A DNA stretch of 53,075 bases from Bacteroidales bacterium (GTDB lineage: Bacteria; Bacteroidota; Bacteroidia; Bacteroidales; F082). This document shows, piece by piece, positions 35,368 to 42,682 of this stretch. The translations under genes and the position numbers were made by a program. Where the stretch lies: positions 1-53,075 of the forward strand of contig JAEETH010000018.1 of the NCBI GenBank assembly GCA_016290215.1, written 5' to 3'. The notes under the pieces were generated by a model that worked only from the letters and a program-made list of their open reading frames with translations, ran no database searches and had not been told where the DNA came from. The number at the start of each line of letters is the position of its first letter. Position 1 is the first letter of the stretch.

Positions 35368-35375
35368 CAAAAATA
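35368..35375 (-). promoter_or_regulatory. -7 box for the giant/small four-gene operon
   Basis: TATTTTTG on the minus strand, about 183 bases upstream of the preferred giant-gene start. If used, it leaves a long untranslated leader. No other -7 box was seen between the four genes, so one transcript of nearly 13 kb is likely. Confidence 0.4.
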
Positions 35376-35579
35376 TTGCTTTTTTACGATATAACCACTA
35401 TGTTATGCGATATTTTTTTAAAAATATTGCAATTTTTTCACCGTTTTTTTTCTTACAAAATGGAAAGAATTTTCAATCGGATGAACTGCAACAATTCGTG
35501 CCGCAATAAAAACACAGTGCTTTTGGAGGCGAAAAAAGACACTTTTTTTGAGGGGGAGGGATACCTTATTAATATATAG

Positions 35580-35880
35580 TTGTTCAGTTGGGAGTTGGCA
35601 GTTGTTCAGTTGGAAGTTGTTCAGTTTACAGTTAATAGTTTGCAGTTGTCGCTTTGCGTCATTGCGAGGAGGAACGACGAAGCAATCCAGTGAATCAGTT
35701 GTTCAGTTTGCAGTTGTTCAGTTTGCAGTTGTTCAGTTTGCAGTTGTTCAGTTTGCAGTTGTCGCTTTGCGTCATTGAGTCGCTTTGCATCGTCGAATCG
35801 GAGATTTGCGAGGAGGAACGACGAAGCAATCCAGATAGCAGTTGATAGTTGACAGTTAATAGTTTGCAGTTATTAAGTTA
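35580..35880. repeat. Gene-free repeat region: four perfect 15-bp tandem copies and a 29-bp direct repeat
   Basis: GTTCAGTTTGCAGTT is repeated four times exactly at 35701-35760, with looser CAGTT-rich copies around it. A 29-bp word beginning TTGCGAGGAGGAACGACGAA occurs at 35662-35690 and 35806-35834, and GTCGCTTTGCGTCATT at 35648 and 35761. In one frame the word reads CEEERRSNP, a common repeat-derived pseudo-peptide. No gene is credible here. Bases 35376-35579 are AT-rich without clear signals. Confidence 0.88.
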
Positions 35881-35893
35881 CCATGATCGGTTT

Positions 35894-35981
35894 GGGCGAA
35901 ATCTATGCATTTTTAGGTAGATTTCGCCCGAGATATTGACTTTTGGGGCGAAATCTATGCGATTTTGGGTAGATTTCGCCC
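35894..35981. repeat. Twin hairpins behind mscS
   Basis: Two copies, spaced 52 bases, of a perfect 12-bp stem GGGCGAAATCTA / TAGATTTCGCCC with a 12-base loop (35894-35929 and 35946-35981). They lie 5 bases past the mscS stop and could stabilise or end its transcript, although no U run follows. Confidence 0.85.
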
Positions 35982-35986
35982 GAGAG

Positions 35987-36892
35987 TTACTTCATGTGAA
36001 CATCCACTTGCGGGAACGGGATATTCAATCCTTCCTGAGCGAAGGCCTTGTAGACCTTTTCGTTCATGCTGAAAAACACAGGCCAGTAGTCAGCGGAGTT
36101 GACCCAAGCGCGCACGGTGATGTCGACCGAGCTGCTGTTGAGTTTACCCAATTCAATAAAAGGTTCGGGCGATTTCAGGATGCTTTGGTTTTCGTCAATC
36201 AGTCGACGCAACACGGTTTTTGCCTTGTCGTAATCGTCGCCATAAGCGATGGAAAACACCCAGTCGACGCGCCTCGTGCCTTGCTTTGAGTAATTGGTCA
36301 TCACACCCGTGGCAAGAGGGCCGTTGGGCAAGATGACCTCCTTGTTGTCGGTGGTCAGCAGATGTGTGTTGAAGATTTGGATCTCGCTCACCACGCCTTC
36401 CATGCCTTGCGCCGAGATGAAATCACCCACCTTGAAGGGTCGGAACATGATGATAAGCACGCCACCGGCAAAATTCTGCAACGTGCCACCCAACGACATG
36501 CCCACGGCCAAGCCAGCCGAGGCCAACAAGGCCACCAACGACGAGGTGTTGATGCCCAAAATGCCAATGATGGCGATAATCAGGAGGAAATAAAGCAGCA
36601 CCGAGACCAAATGCGACAAGAAACTATGCAAGGTGGCATCGCCATGGCGGCTCATCAATCCATTGGCCATCCATCTCTGAATCAGCTTGATAATCCATCG
36701 GCCCAAAAGGAAGACCACAACCGCAGCCAAAATCTTGAGCCCAAGCGGGATGAGATAAGTTTTCGCCAAATCAGGCAACCAATCCGAAACGGGAGTGGAA
36801 GCCAACTTTTTCACACCATCCACCATGCTATTGACCGCAGTAGTGTCTTGGATGGTCTCAGTTACTTGTTCAACAATGGTATCGTTTTCCAT
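35987..36892 (-). CDS. mscS: MscS family mechanosensitive ion channel
   Basis: A 301-residue inner-membrane channel that opens under osmotic downshock. Three hydrophobic segments lie at about residues 45-150: LIPLGLKILAAVVVFLLGRWI, VSVLLYFLLIIAIIGILGI, and the pore helix SLVALLASAGLAVGMSLGGTLQNFAGGVLI with the Ala/Gly packing pattern of MscS TM3. The beta domain (FKVGDFISAQGMEGVVSEIQIFNTHL) and C-terminal vestibule follow. The ATG giving MENDTIVEQ is chosen; the 27-residue longer frame would cross the promoter. Divergent from the exosortase gene. Confidence 0.95.
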   Translation of the reverse strand: MENDTIVEQVTETIQDTTAVNSMVDGVKKLASTPVSDWLPDLAKTYLIPLGLKILAAVVVFLLGRWIIKLIQRWMANGLMSRHGDATLHSFLSHLVSVLLYFLLIIAIIGILGINTSSLVALLASAGLAVGMSLGGTLQNFAGGVLIIMFRPFKVGDFISAQGMEGVVSEIQIFNTHLLTTDNKEVILPNGPLATGVMTNYSKQGTRRVDWVFSIAYGDDYDKAKTVLRRLIDENQSILKSPEPFIELGKLNSSSVDITVRAWVNSADYWPVFFSMNEKVYKAFAQEGLNIPFPQVDVHMK

Positions 36893-36914
36893 AATTCCGA
36901 AAAAATTTGGATGC

Positions 36915-36922
36915 AAAGGTAA
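36915..36922 (-). promoter_or_regulatory. -7 box for mscS
   Basis: TACCTTTG on the minus strand, 23 bases before the mscS ATG at 36892. It supports the shorter start. Confidence 0.5.
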
Positions 36923-36965
36923 GGATAATTCATTAATTATGTAATTTAGCCCCCAAATTTTACTT

Positions 36966-37565
36966 ATGGACATTCAAAGCATCAAGGCATACTGCAAGGA
37001 TCCCCAAAACCGTAGCACCGTCAATGTAGGGCTGTTTATTTTATTGATAATCAGCTTCCATTTCCTGTATTTGGGATGGCAAGCCTTAGGGTATTGGCCT
37101 ATAGGAAAATTAGTTTACAGCCTTATGGTTTGGTCGGTCGACATGGTTTACAGCCAATCCTGCTGGGTGCTTGACCACATTTTCCACATTGATATCACCA
37201 CAGTAAGCGAGCAAAGACTCATCGCCACACCCAATAAAGAAGGCGGTTGGGCGCGGGTTATCATCGCCCCCGAATGTGCAAGCCTGAAGCAATGGATGCA
37301 CTGGCTCTTCCTCATGATCCTCTTCCCTGGCCCATGGAAACACAAGTTGTGGTACATCCCCATGGGCTTGGTCATCATCGAATGGACCAATGTCATAAGG
37401 ATTTGCGGTGTGTTGATGATGCAGATTCCGTGGCCCCACAGTTTCCACCTTGCCCACGATTACATCTTCAAGTTGTTCTTCTACTTCATCATTTTCCTCA
37501 TGTGGATGATTTGGGTGGAGAAATTCTACAATCCGACATTAACAAAAACAAAACAAGATGAATAA
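36966..37565 (+). CDS. Exosortase/archaeosortase family protein
   Basis: A 199-residue multi-pass membrane protein that fits the short Bacteroidota exosortases. Hydrophobic segments lie near 20-45, 45-65, 110-120, 128-140 and 170-185. The predicted catalytic set is in family order: Cys104 in APECASLKQW, Arg145 in TNVIRICGVL, and His164 in HLAHDYIFK. Exosortases cut C-terminal sorting tails at the inner membrane and pass the protein on for surface attachment. Known Bacteroidota exosortases often have no assigned target. Here two candidate tails (at 28829 and 22474) lie on the other strand within 15 kb. It overlaps the ROK kinase gene by 8 bases. Family call is good; subfamily and substrates are inferred. 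Confidence 0.87.
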   Translation: MDIQSIKAYCKDPQNRSTVNVGLFILLIISFHFLYLGWQALGYWPIGKLVYSLMVWSVDMVYSQSCWVLDHIFHIDITTVSEQRLIATPNKEGGWARVIIAPECASLKQWMHWLFLMILFPGPWKHKLWYIPMGLVIIEWTNVIRICGVLMMQIPWPHSFHLAHDYIFKLFFYFIIFLMWMIWVEKFYNPTLTKTKQDE

Positions 37566-38655
37566 CGAACCTATTATCTTCATCCTCGATGCCGGAGGCA
37601 CGGGGTTTAAATTCTCTGCTGTACAAAACTGGCACGAAATCATCGAGCCGTTCACTATCCCTTCGGCTGCGCCCACCCTTGAAGAAGTGCTGCAGAAGCT
37701 CATCACGGGTTTCCATGAGTGCGAGACGCGCTGTGGTGCCAAGGCTTCGGCCATCAGCTTCTGCTTCCCCGGTCCCGCCGACTATCCGAACGGCATCATC
37801 GGCGACTTGGAGAACCTGCCCACCTTCCAAGGTGGTGTCCCGCTGAAAGCCATGCTTGAGAACGAATTTCATGTGCCCGTCTACATCAACAACGACGGCG
37901 ACCTGTTTGCTTACGGCGAGGCCTTGAACGGCTTGCTGCCTGAGGTGAACAAACTGCTTGAGCAGCAACGCAACCCGAAGCGCTACAAGAACCTGTTGGG
38001 AGTCACTCTCGGAACGGGCTTTGGTGGCGGCATAGTTATTAATAAGGTGTTGCTCAACGGCGACAACTCGGCGGGCGGCGAGATCAACCGCCACCGCAAC
38101 CCGCTCTACCCCACCACCAGTGCCGAAGACAGCATCAGCATCCGAGCGGTGCGCCGTGTGTATGGCCGTGAGGCAGGCATCGAATACAACGACACGCCCC
38201 ACCCTTACGACATCTACAAGATTGCCATGGGACAACTGCCTGGCAACAAGGAAGCCGCCATCGCCTCGTGGAACGAATTGGCCACAGCCTTGGCTGACGT
38301 GTTAGCCAATGCCATCTCGCTCATCGACGGCATCATCGTCATCGGCGGCGGCCTATCGGGAGCCTGGCCTGTCTTCATGCCCATGCTCATCAAGAAGATG
38401 AACGAGCCCTTTGCCGGCCTCAGCGACGGACACTCCTTCAGCCGAATGGAGACCGAAGCCTACAACCTGATGGATGCCCAAGACATGATTCGCTTCACCG
38501 AAAAGTCGGGCAAGATGGTCAAAGTGCCCTTCAGTGAACAGTCGGTGTGGTACGACCCGACCAAGCGTGTCGGTGTGGGCATCACCAAACTCGGCACTTC
38601 ATCAGCAGTGGCCATTGGCGCCTATGCATACGCCATCGAGCAGCTGAAAAACTAA
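37558..38655 (+). CDS. ROK family sugar kinase
   Basis: A 365-residue cytosolic kinase, likely acting on glucose, N-acetylglucosamine or a related sugar. N-terminal phosphate loop DAGGTGFKFSAV, CFPGPADYPNGIIGDLENLP, sugar-binding INNDGDLFAYGEAL, LGTGFGGGIVINKVLL and GGEIN follow ROK order, and a C-terminal GGGLSGAWPVF closes the ATP site. The usual ROK zinc motif CxCGxxGCxE after GGEIN is absent (region reads HRNPLYPTTSAED), so it belongs to a zinc-less branch. Its ATG lies inside the end of the exosortase gene, so the two are cotranscribed. Substrate unproven. Confidence 0.88.
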   Translation: MNNEPIIFILDAGGTGFKFSAVQNWHEIIEPFTIPSAAPTLEEVLQKLITGFHECETRCGAKASAISFCFPGPADYPNGIIGDLENLPTFQGGVPLKAMLENEFHVPVYINNDGDLFAYGEALNGLLPEVNKLLEQQRNPKRYKNLLGVTLGTGFGGGIVINKVLLNGDNSAGGEINRHRNPLYPTTSAEDSISIRAVRRVYGREAGIEYNDTPHPYDIYKIAMGQLPGNKEAAIASWNELATALADVLANAISLIDGIIVIGGGLSGAWPVFMPMLIKKMNEPFAGLSDGHSFSRMETEAYNLMDAQDMIRFTEKSGKMVKVPFSEQSVWYDPTKRVGVGITKLGTSSAVAIGAYAYAIEQLKN

Positions 38656-38688
38656 AAAAACTTATCAACATCCATTGTTGATAAAAAC

Positions 38689-38719
38689 AAGCCCCGAAAA
38701 TTGAATTTTTCGGGGCTTT
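38689..38719 (+). terminator. Rho-independent terminator after the ROK kinase
   Basis: AAGCCCCGAAAA / TTTTTCGGGGCTT stem with a 5-6 base loop and T-rich end. A second small palindrome (TTATCAACA / TGTTGATAA, 38662-38684) precedes it. Confidence 0.8.
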
Positions 38720-38807
38720 ATTGATGCATCTTTATTAATTTCGCAAACTGAAAAAGAGCAGACAATTATCTATTGTCTTTGTTTGTAACTATAAAAAAAT
38801 CAGATAG

Positions 38808-41615
38808 ATGAAATCAAACCATACGCAGATGGAAATTGAGGGAGACCTGTTTAGTGGCCTTGAGAACGAGGAAGCCTTTCAGCCTGAAGTCAACCCGTAT
38901 GACAAAATCATAGAGACCCGCAAAAACGCCTCTTTTGCGGCCGAACAGCTTGAGAGTCAGGACGAGGTTCAAGTGGTAGAAAAGGAGCAAAGCACGGAGG
39001 AGGCCATCGTGGAAGAAAAGCCCAAAATCGAATACCACGCCTACCCCATCGAGAAAGTGAAGGCCGCAGCCAAGGCCTATTTCCACGGCGACGCGCTGGC
39101 GGGTGACGTGTGGGCCAACAAATATGCCTTGAAGGACAGTGACGGCAACACCTACGAGCTCACTCCTGACGACATGCACCACCGTATCGCCCGAGAGATA
39201 GCCCGCATCGAACGCCGCTATCCCAACCCGATGACGGAAGAGGAAATCTATGAGGTGCTGAAGGACTTCCGTTACATCGTGCCCCAAGGCAGCCCCATGA
39301 CCGGCATCGGCAACGACTTCCAAATCTCGTCGCTGTCGAACTGCTTCGTCATCGGCAACAACGGCGACTCCGACTCCTACGGCGGCATCATGAAGACCGA
39401 CCAGGAGCAGGTGCAGCTGATGAAACGCCGTGGTGGTGTGGGTCACGACCTGTCGCACCTCCGCCCCGCTGGTAGCCCTGTGAAAAACTGCGCGTTAACA
39501 TCAACTGGCGTGGTGCCTTTCATGGAACGCTTTTCCAACTCCACCAAGGAGGTGGCCCAAGACGGCCGTCGCGGTGCCCTGATGATGACCATCAGCATCA
39601 AGCACCCCGACTCGGAAGCGTTCATCGACGCCAAGATGACCCAAGGGCGCATCACCAACGCCAACATCTCGGTGCGCATCACCGATGAATTCATGCAATG
39701 CGTCAAGGAAGGCAAGCCCTTCATCCAGCAATACCCCATCGACTCGCCCAACCCGAAATACACCAAGGAAGTGGATGCCCGCGCCTTGTGGAACAAAATC
39801 ATCCACAACGCGTGGCAATCAGCGGAGCCTGGCGTGATGTTTTGGGACACCATCATCCGCGAGTCTATCCCCGACTGCTATGCCGACCTTGGCTTCAAGA
39901 CCTTGAGCACCAACCCCTGCGGCGAGATTCCGCTGTGTGCCTATGACAGCTGCCGTTTGTTGGCCATCAACCTCTACAGCTATGTCGACCACCCCTTCAC
40001 GCCTGAGGCCCGCTTCAACCACCAGCTGTTCTCGAAGCATGTGGCCATCGCCCAGCGCATGATGGACGACATCGTCGACCTTGAAATCGAAAAGGTGGAC
40101 GGCATCTTAGCCAAAATCGCAGCCGACCCCGAAGACGACGAGGTGAAACGCACCGAAGCCAACCTCTGGAAGAACATCAAGGCGAAATGTCTACAAGGCC
40201 GCCGCACGGGCATCGGCATCACCGCCGAGGGCGACATGCTCGCCGCCTTGGGCAAACGCTATGCCTCCGACGAAGCCATCGCCTTCTCTACTGAGATACA
40301 AAAACTGTTAGCTTACAACGCCTACCGTTCGTCTGTCAACTTGGCTGAAGAACGCGGCAAGTTCCCGATGTATGATGCCAAACGCGAAGAGAACAACCCC
40401 TTCATCAAACGCCTGCGCGCCTTGGATGAAGACCTCTACCAAAAGATGACACGCGTGGGACGCCGCAACATCGCCATGCTGACCATCGCCCCCACAGGCA
40501 CTGTCAGCATCTGTACCCAAACCACTTCGGGCATCGAACCTGTCTTCATGGTGGCCTACAAACGTCGCCGCAAGGTGAACCCCAACGACAAGGACGTCAA
40601 CGTCACCTTCACCGACTCGTCGGGCAACTCGTTTGAAGAATACAACGTGTTCCACCACAAGTTCATCACTTGGTTAGAGGTGAATGGCTACAACGTGGAA
40701 GAGGTTCTGAAATATGACGACGAAAAGCTCAACGCCGTCATTGCCAAGTCGCCTTACTACAAAGCCACTGCCAACGACATCGACTGGGTGAATAAGGTGA
40801 AGATGCAAGGCTCGATGCAGAAATGGGTCGACCACTCCATCAGCGTGACGGTCAACATACCGAAAGAAACGACGGAAGAGCTGGTCAGCCAGATCTATAT
40901 GACCGCTTGGGAGAGTGGCTGCAAAGGCATGACCATCTACCGCGACGGCTCGCGCGACGGTGTGTTGGTCTCAAAAGACGAAAAGAAAGACAGCCCTTCG
41001 ACGGGCTCAGGGACCGCAGGGACAGCAAAAGAAGCCAAGAGCCAAGACGGTGCGCGTCCTGACGACATCCATGAGAACTCCGCCCCGCCGCGTCCGAAGG
41101 AATTGGAATGTGACGTGGTACGTTTCCAAAACAACTACGAGAAATGGATTGCCTTTGTCGGCAAGTTGCACGGTAAGCCTTACGAAATCTTCTTGGGCAA
41201 GGCCGAGGACTTTTTCCTCCCGCCCTACGTCGAAAAAGGCGTGATTATCAAGGAGAAAATCAAAGGCGAAAACACGCGCTACGACTTCCGCTACACCGAC
41301 AAGGACGGTTACGAAGTGATGATGCAGGGGCTGTCGCGCTCCTTCGATAAAGAGTATTGGAACTATGCCAAACTCATCTCGGGCGTTCTGCGTCACGGCA
41401 TGCCTATCCAATATGTGATTGAGCTGGTGCAAAACCTCAACGTGGAGGAAGAAAGCATCAACACCTGGAAGAACGGCATCGCCCGTGCACTGAAGAAATA
41501 TGTGCCTGATGGCGTAATCGACGAAAAGGAGAAATGCCCTAACTGCGGCGAGAAGCTCGTCTTTGAGGACGGTTGCAAGCATTGCAGAAACTGTGGCTAT
41601 TCGAAGTGTGGATAA
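38808..41615 (+). CDS. nrdJ: Adenosylcobalamin-dependent class II ribonucleotide reductase
   Basis: Makes deoxyribonucleotides for DNA synthesis with a B12-derived radical, independent of oxygen. The 935 residues show the class II catalytic core: FQISSLSNCFVIGN with the first redox Cys, KRRGGVGHDLSHLRP, STNPCGEIPL with catalytic Cys and Glu, and APTGTVSICTQTTSGIEP. The C-terminal zinc ribbon with CPNCGEKL and CKHCRNCGYSKCG is typical of the long NrdJ form. Between core and tail, residues ~725-765 form a low-complexity linker (SPSTGSGTAGTAKE) that contains a copy of a dispersed repeat word. It is monocistronic and ends in a strong terminator. Confidence 0.97.
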   Translation: MKSNHTQMEIEGDLFSGLENEEAFQPEVNPYDKIIETRKNASFAAEQLESQDEVQVVEKEQSTEEAIVEEKPKIEYHAYPIEKVKAAAKAYFHGDALAGDVWANKYALKDSDGNTYELTPDDMHHRIAREIARIERRYPNPMTEEEIYEVLKDFRYIVPQGSPMTGIGNDFQISSLSNCFVIGNNGDSDSYGGIMKTDQEQVQLMKRRGGVGHDLSHLRPAGSPVKNCALTSTGVVPFMERFSNSTKEVAQDGRRGALMMTISIKHPDSEAFIDAKMTQGRITNANISVRITDEFMQCVKEGKPFIQQYPIDSPNPKYTKEVDARALWNKIIHNAWQSAEPGVMFWDTIIRESIPDCYADLGFKTLSTNPCGEIPLCAYDSCRLLAINLYSYVDHPFTPEARFNHQLFSKHVAIAQRMMDDIVDLEIEKVDGILAKIAADPEDDEVKRTEANLWKNIKAKCLQGRRTGIGITAEGDMLAALGKRYASDEAIAFSTEIQKLLAYNAYRSSVNLAEERGKFPMYDAKREENNPFIKRLRALDEDLYQKMTRVGRRNIAMLTIAPTGTVSICTQTTSGIEPVFMVAYKRRRKVNPNDKDVNVTFTDSSGNSFEEYNVFHHKFITWLEVNGYNVEEVLKYDDEKLNAVIAKSPYYKATANDIDWVNKVKMQGSMQKWVDHSISVTVNIPKETTEELVSQIYMTAWESGCKGMTIYRDGSRDGVLVSKDEKKDSPSTGSGTAGTAKEAKSQDGARPDDIHENSAPPRPKELECDVVRFQNNYEKWIAFVGKLHGKPYEIFLGKAEDFFLPPYVEKGVIIKEKIKGENTRYDFRYTDKDGYEVMMQGLSRSFDKEYWNYAKLISGVLRHGMPIQYVIELVQNLNVEEESINTWKNGIARALKKYVPDGVIDEKEKCPNCGEKLVFEDGCKHCRNCGYSKCG
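40993..41015. repeat. Dispersed repeat word inside nrdJ
   Basis: GCCCTTCGACGG...CAGGGACC is the complement orientation of the words at 29312 and 50519. It encodes SPSTGSGT in the linker before the NrdJ C-terminal region and keeps the frame open. Confidence 0.75.
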
Positions 41616-41651
41616 ACGAAGAACAGTTGTTTTATTATCTTCATAATGGTG

Positions 41652-41683
41652 GGTCGCCGGCGCGTAAGTCGGCGACCTTTTTT
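41652..41683 (+). terminator. Rho-independent terminator after nrdJ
   Basis: Perfect 8-bp stem GGTCGCCG / CGGCGACC followed by six T residues. Confidence 0.85.
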
Positions 41684-41688
41684 ATGGG

Positions 41689-41814
41689 GATTCCCTTCGG
41701 GAATGGAAAACTAACCTTTTACTATCTAACGGCGGCCCATGGTATTTACGATTTGCAAAACCTTCCTGCCGCCGTATATAAGCCATTGCTATCGCTCCAT
41801 TCCCGCAGGGAATC
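41689..41814. repeat. 126-bp MITE-like palindrome between nrdJ and tatD
   Basis: Ends GATTCCCTTCGGGAATGG (41689-41706) and CCATTCCCGCAGGGAATC (41797-41814) are inverted repeats with one mismatch, and each is also a small hairpin. An inner pair ACGGCGGC / GCCGCCGT (41729-41736, 41768-41775) makes it cruciform-like. The right end stops exactly at the tatD stop codon. No target-site duplication is visible. Confidence 0.7.
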
Positions 41815-42642
41815 TCATAGCTGGAACAATGTTTGAACGTTTTTCGTTGTAGCCTCCGCCAGTTCCTCAAGGGGAATTTGCAAAATCTCTGCAATCTTCT
41901 GCGCTGTGTGGACCAAAAACGCTGGTTCATTGCGCTTGCCGCGACAAGGCACGGGAGCGAGATAGGGGGCATCCGTTTCCAACACGATTCTGTCAAGGGG
42001 TAAATTGGGCAGAAAATCTTTCACGCTGCAATTCTTATAGGTGGTCACGCCACCCAAGCCGAGGTGGAAACCAAGGTCAAGATAAACTTTGGCTTCTTCC
42101 TCCGTGCCCGTGAAACAGTGCATAATGCCGCGCAGGCCGCCATCTTGTTTCTTTTCGAGGATGCGCACCATCTTGTCGAAAGCGTTGCGGCAATGGATGG
42201 AGAGGGGAAGACTCAATTGTTTGGCCCAATCCAATTGCGTCTCGAAGGCATCAAGTTGCTGTTTTTCGTAGGTGGCGTCCCAATAGAAATCGAGGCCGAC
42301 CTCCCCCACCCCGACGTAATGGACGCGGGACGGAGGACGGGGGACGGAGGACGGGGGACGGAGGACAGAGGACGCGGGACTTGCATTACTCAGTTCCTTT
42401 TCCATGACGGATAACACTTCCTTGTAGTCTTCCTTGACTTCCTCGGGTTGAAGGCCCATCATCACTCGGGTGCAGTCGGGGTATTGCTCATGTAATTCGA
42501 GCATCGGAGTGATGGTGGAGGCATCCACATTGGGCATGAGCATCATTTTGACGCCTGCTTCCAATGCACGTTGAACTGTCTCGTTTCCGTCGAGGCTGAA
42601 TTGGTGGTCGTATATGTGAGTGTGGGTATCGATGAGGTACAT
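41815..42642 (-). CDS. tatD: TatD family metal-dependent deoxyribonuclease
   Basis: TIM-barrel hydrolase of the TatD family, 275 residues, with 3'-5' exonuclease-type activity in relatives. Motifs: MYLIDTHTHIYDHQF (HxH metal site), YVGVGEVGLDFYWD (metal-binding Glu), LPLSIHCRNAFDKMVRIL, GIMHCFTGTEEEA, LETDAPYLAPVPCRGKRNEP. The start giving MYLIDTHTH is chosen. Residues ~92-107 (ASPASSVLRPPSSVPRPPSR) come from a GGACGGGGGACGGA-type simple repeat and look like a surface-loop insertion; the catalytic motifs are untouched. It follows hflX by 40 bases and is probably cotranscribed. Confidence 0.94.
   Translation of the reverse strand: MYLIDTHTHIYDHQFSLDGNETVQRALEAGVKMMLMPNVDASTITPMLELHEQYPDCTRVMMGLQPEEVKEDYKEVLSVMEKELSNASPASSVLRPPSSVPRPPSRVHYVGVGEVGLDFYWDATYEKQQLDAFETQLDWAKQLSLPLSIHCRNAFDKMVRILEKKQDGGLRGIMHCFTGTEEEAKVYLDLGFHLGLGGVTTYKNCSVKDFLPNLPLDRIVLETDAPYLAPVPCRGKRNEPAFLVHTAQKIAEILQIPLEELAEATTKNVQTLFQL
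42328..42386. repeat. In-frame GGAC-rich simple repeat within tatD
   Basis: Repeats of GGACGGAGGACGGG on the plus strand are read on the minus strand as Pro/Ser/Arg-rich residues (RPPSSV, PRPPSR). The period near 14 is not a multiple of three, yet the frame stays open over the whole tract. Confidence 0.8.
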
Positions 42643-42682
42643 CTTTAGTTTAGAGTTGAGAGTTGAGAGTTGAGAGAAGGGG

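Noticed and set aside
35701-35760. Possible CRISPR or iteron origin
   Set aside because: Units are directly adjacent with no spacers, and there is no rep or dnaA gene; it is a plain tandem repeat.
35548-35845. Small frames reading CEEERRSNP and VVQFAVVQFAV
   Set aside because: Translations of dispersed repeats and of the 15-bp tandem array, not genes.
36893-36973. Longer mscS start at 36973
   Set aside because: It would run through the -7 box and overlap the divergent exosortase start; MENDTIVEQ fits better.
38662-38684. TTATCAACA palindrome as a DnaA-box pair
   Set aside because: It only loosely resembles TTATCCACA, and the site lies next to a terminator without other origin features.
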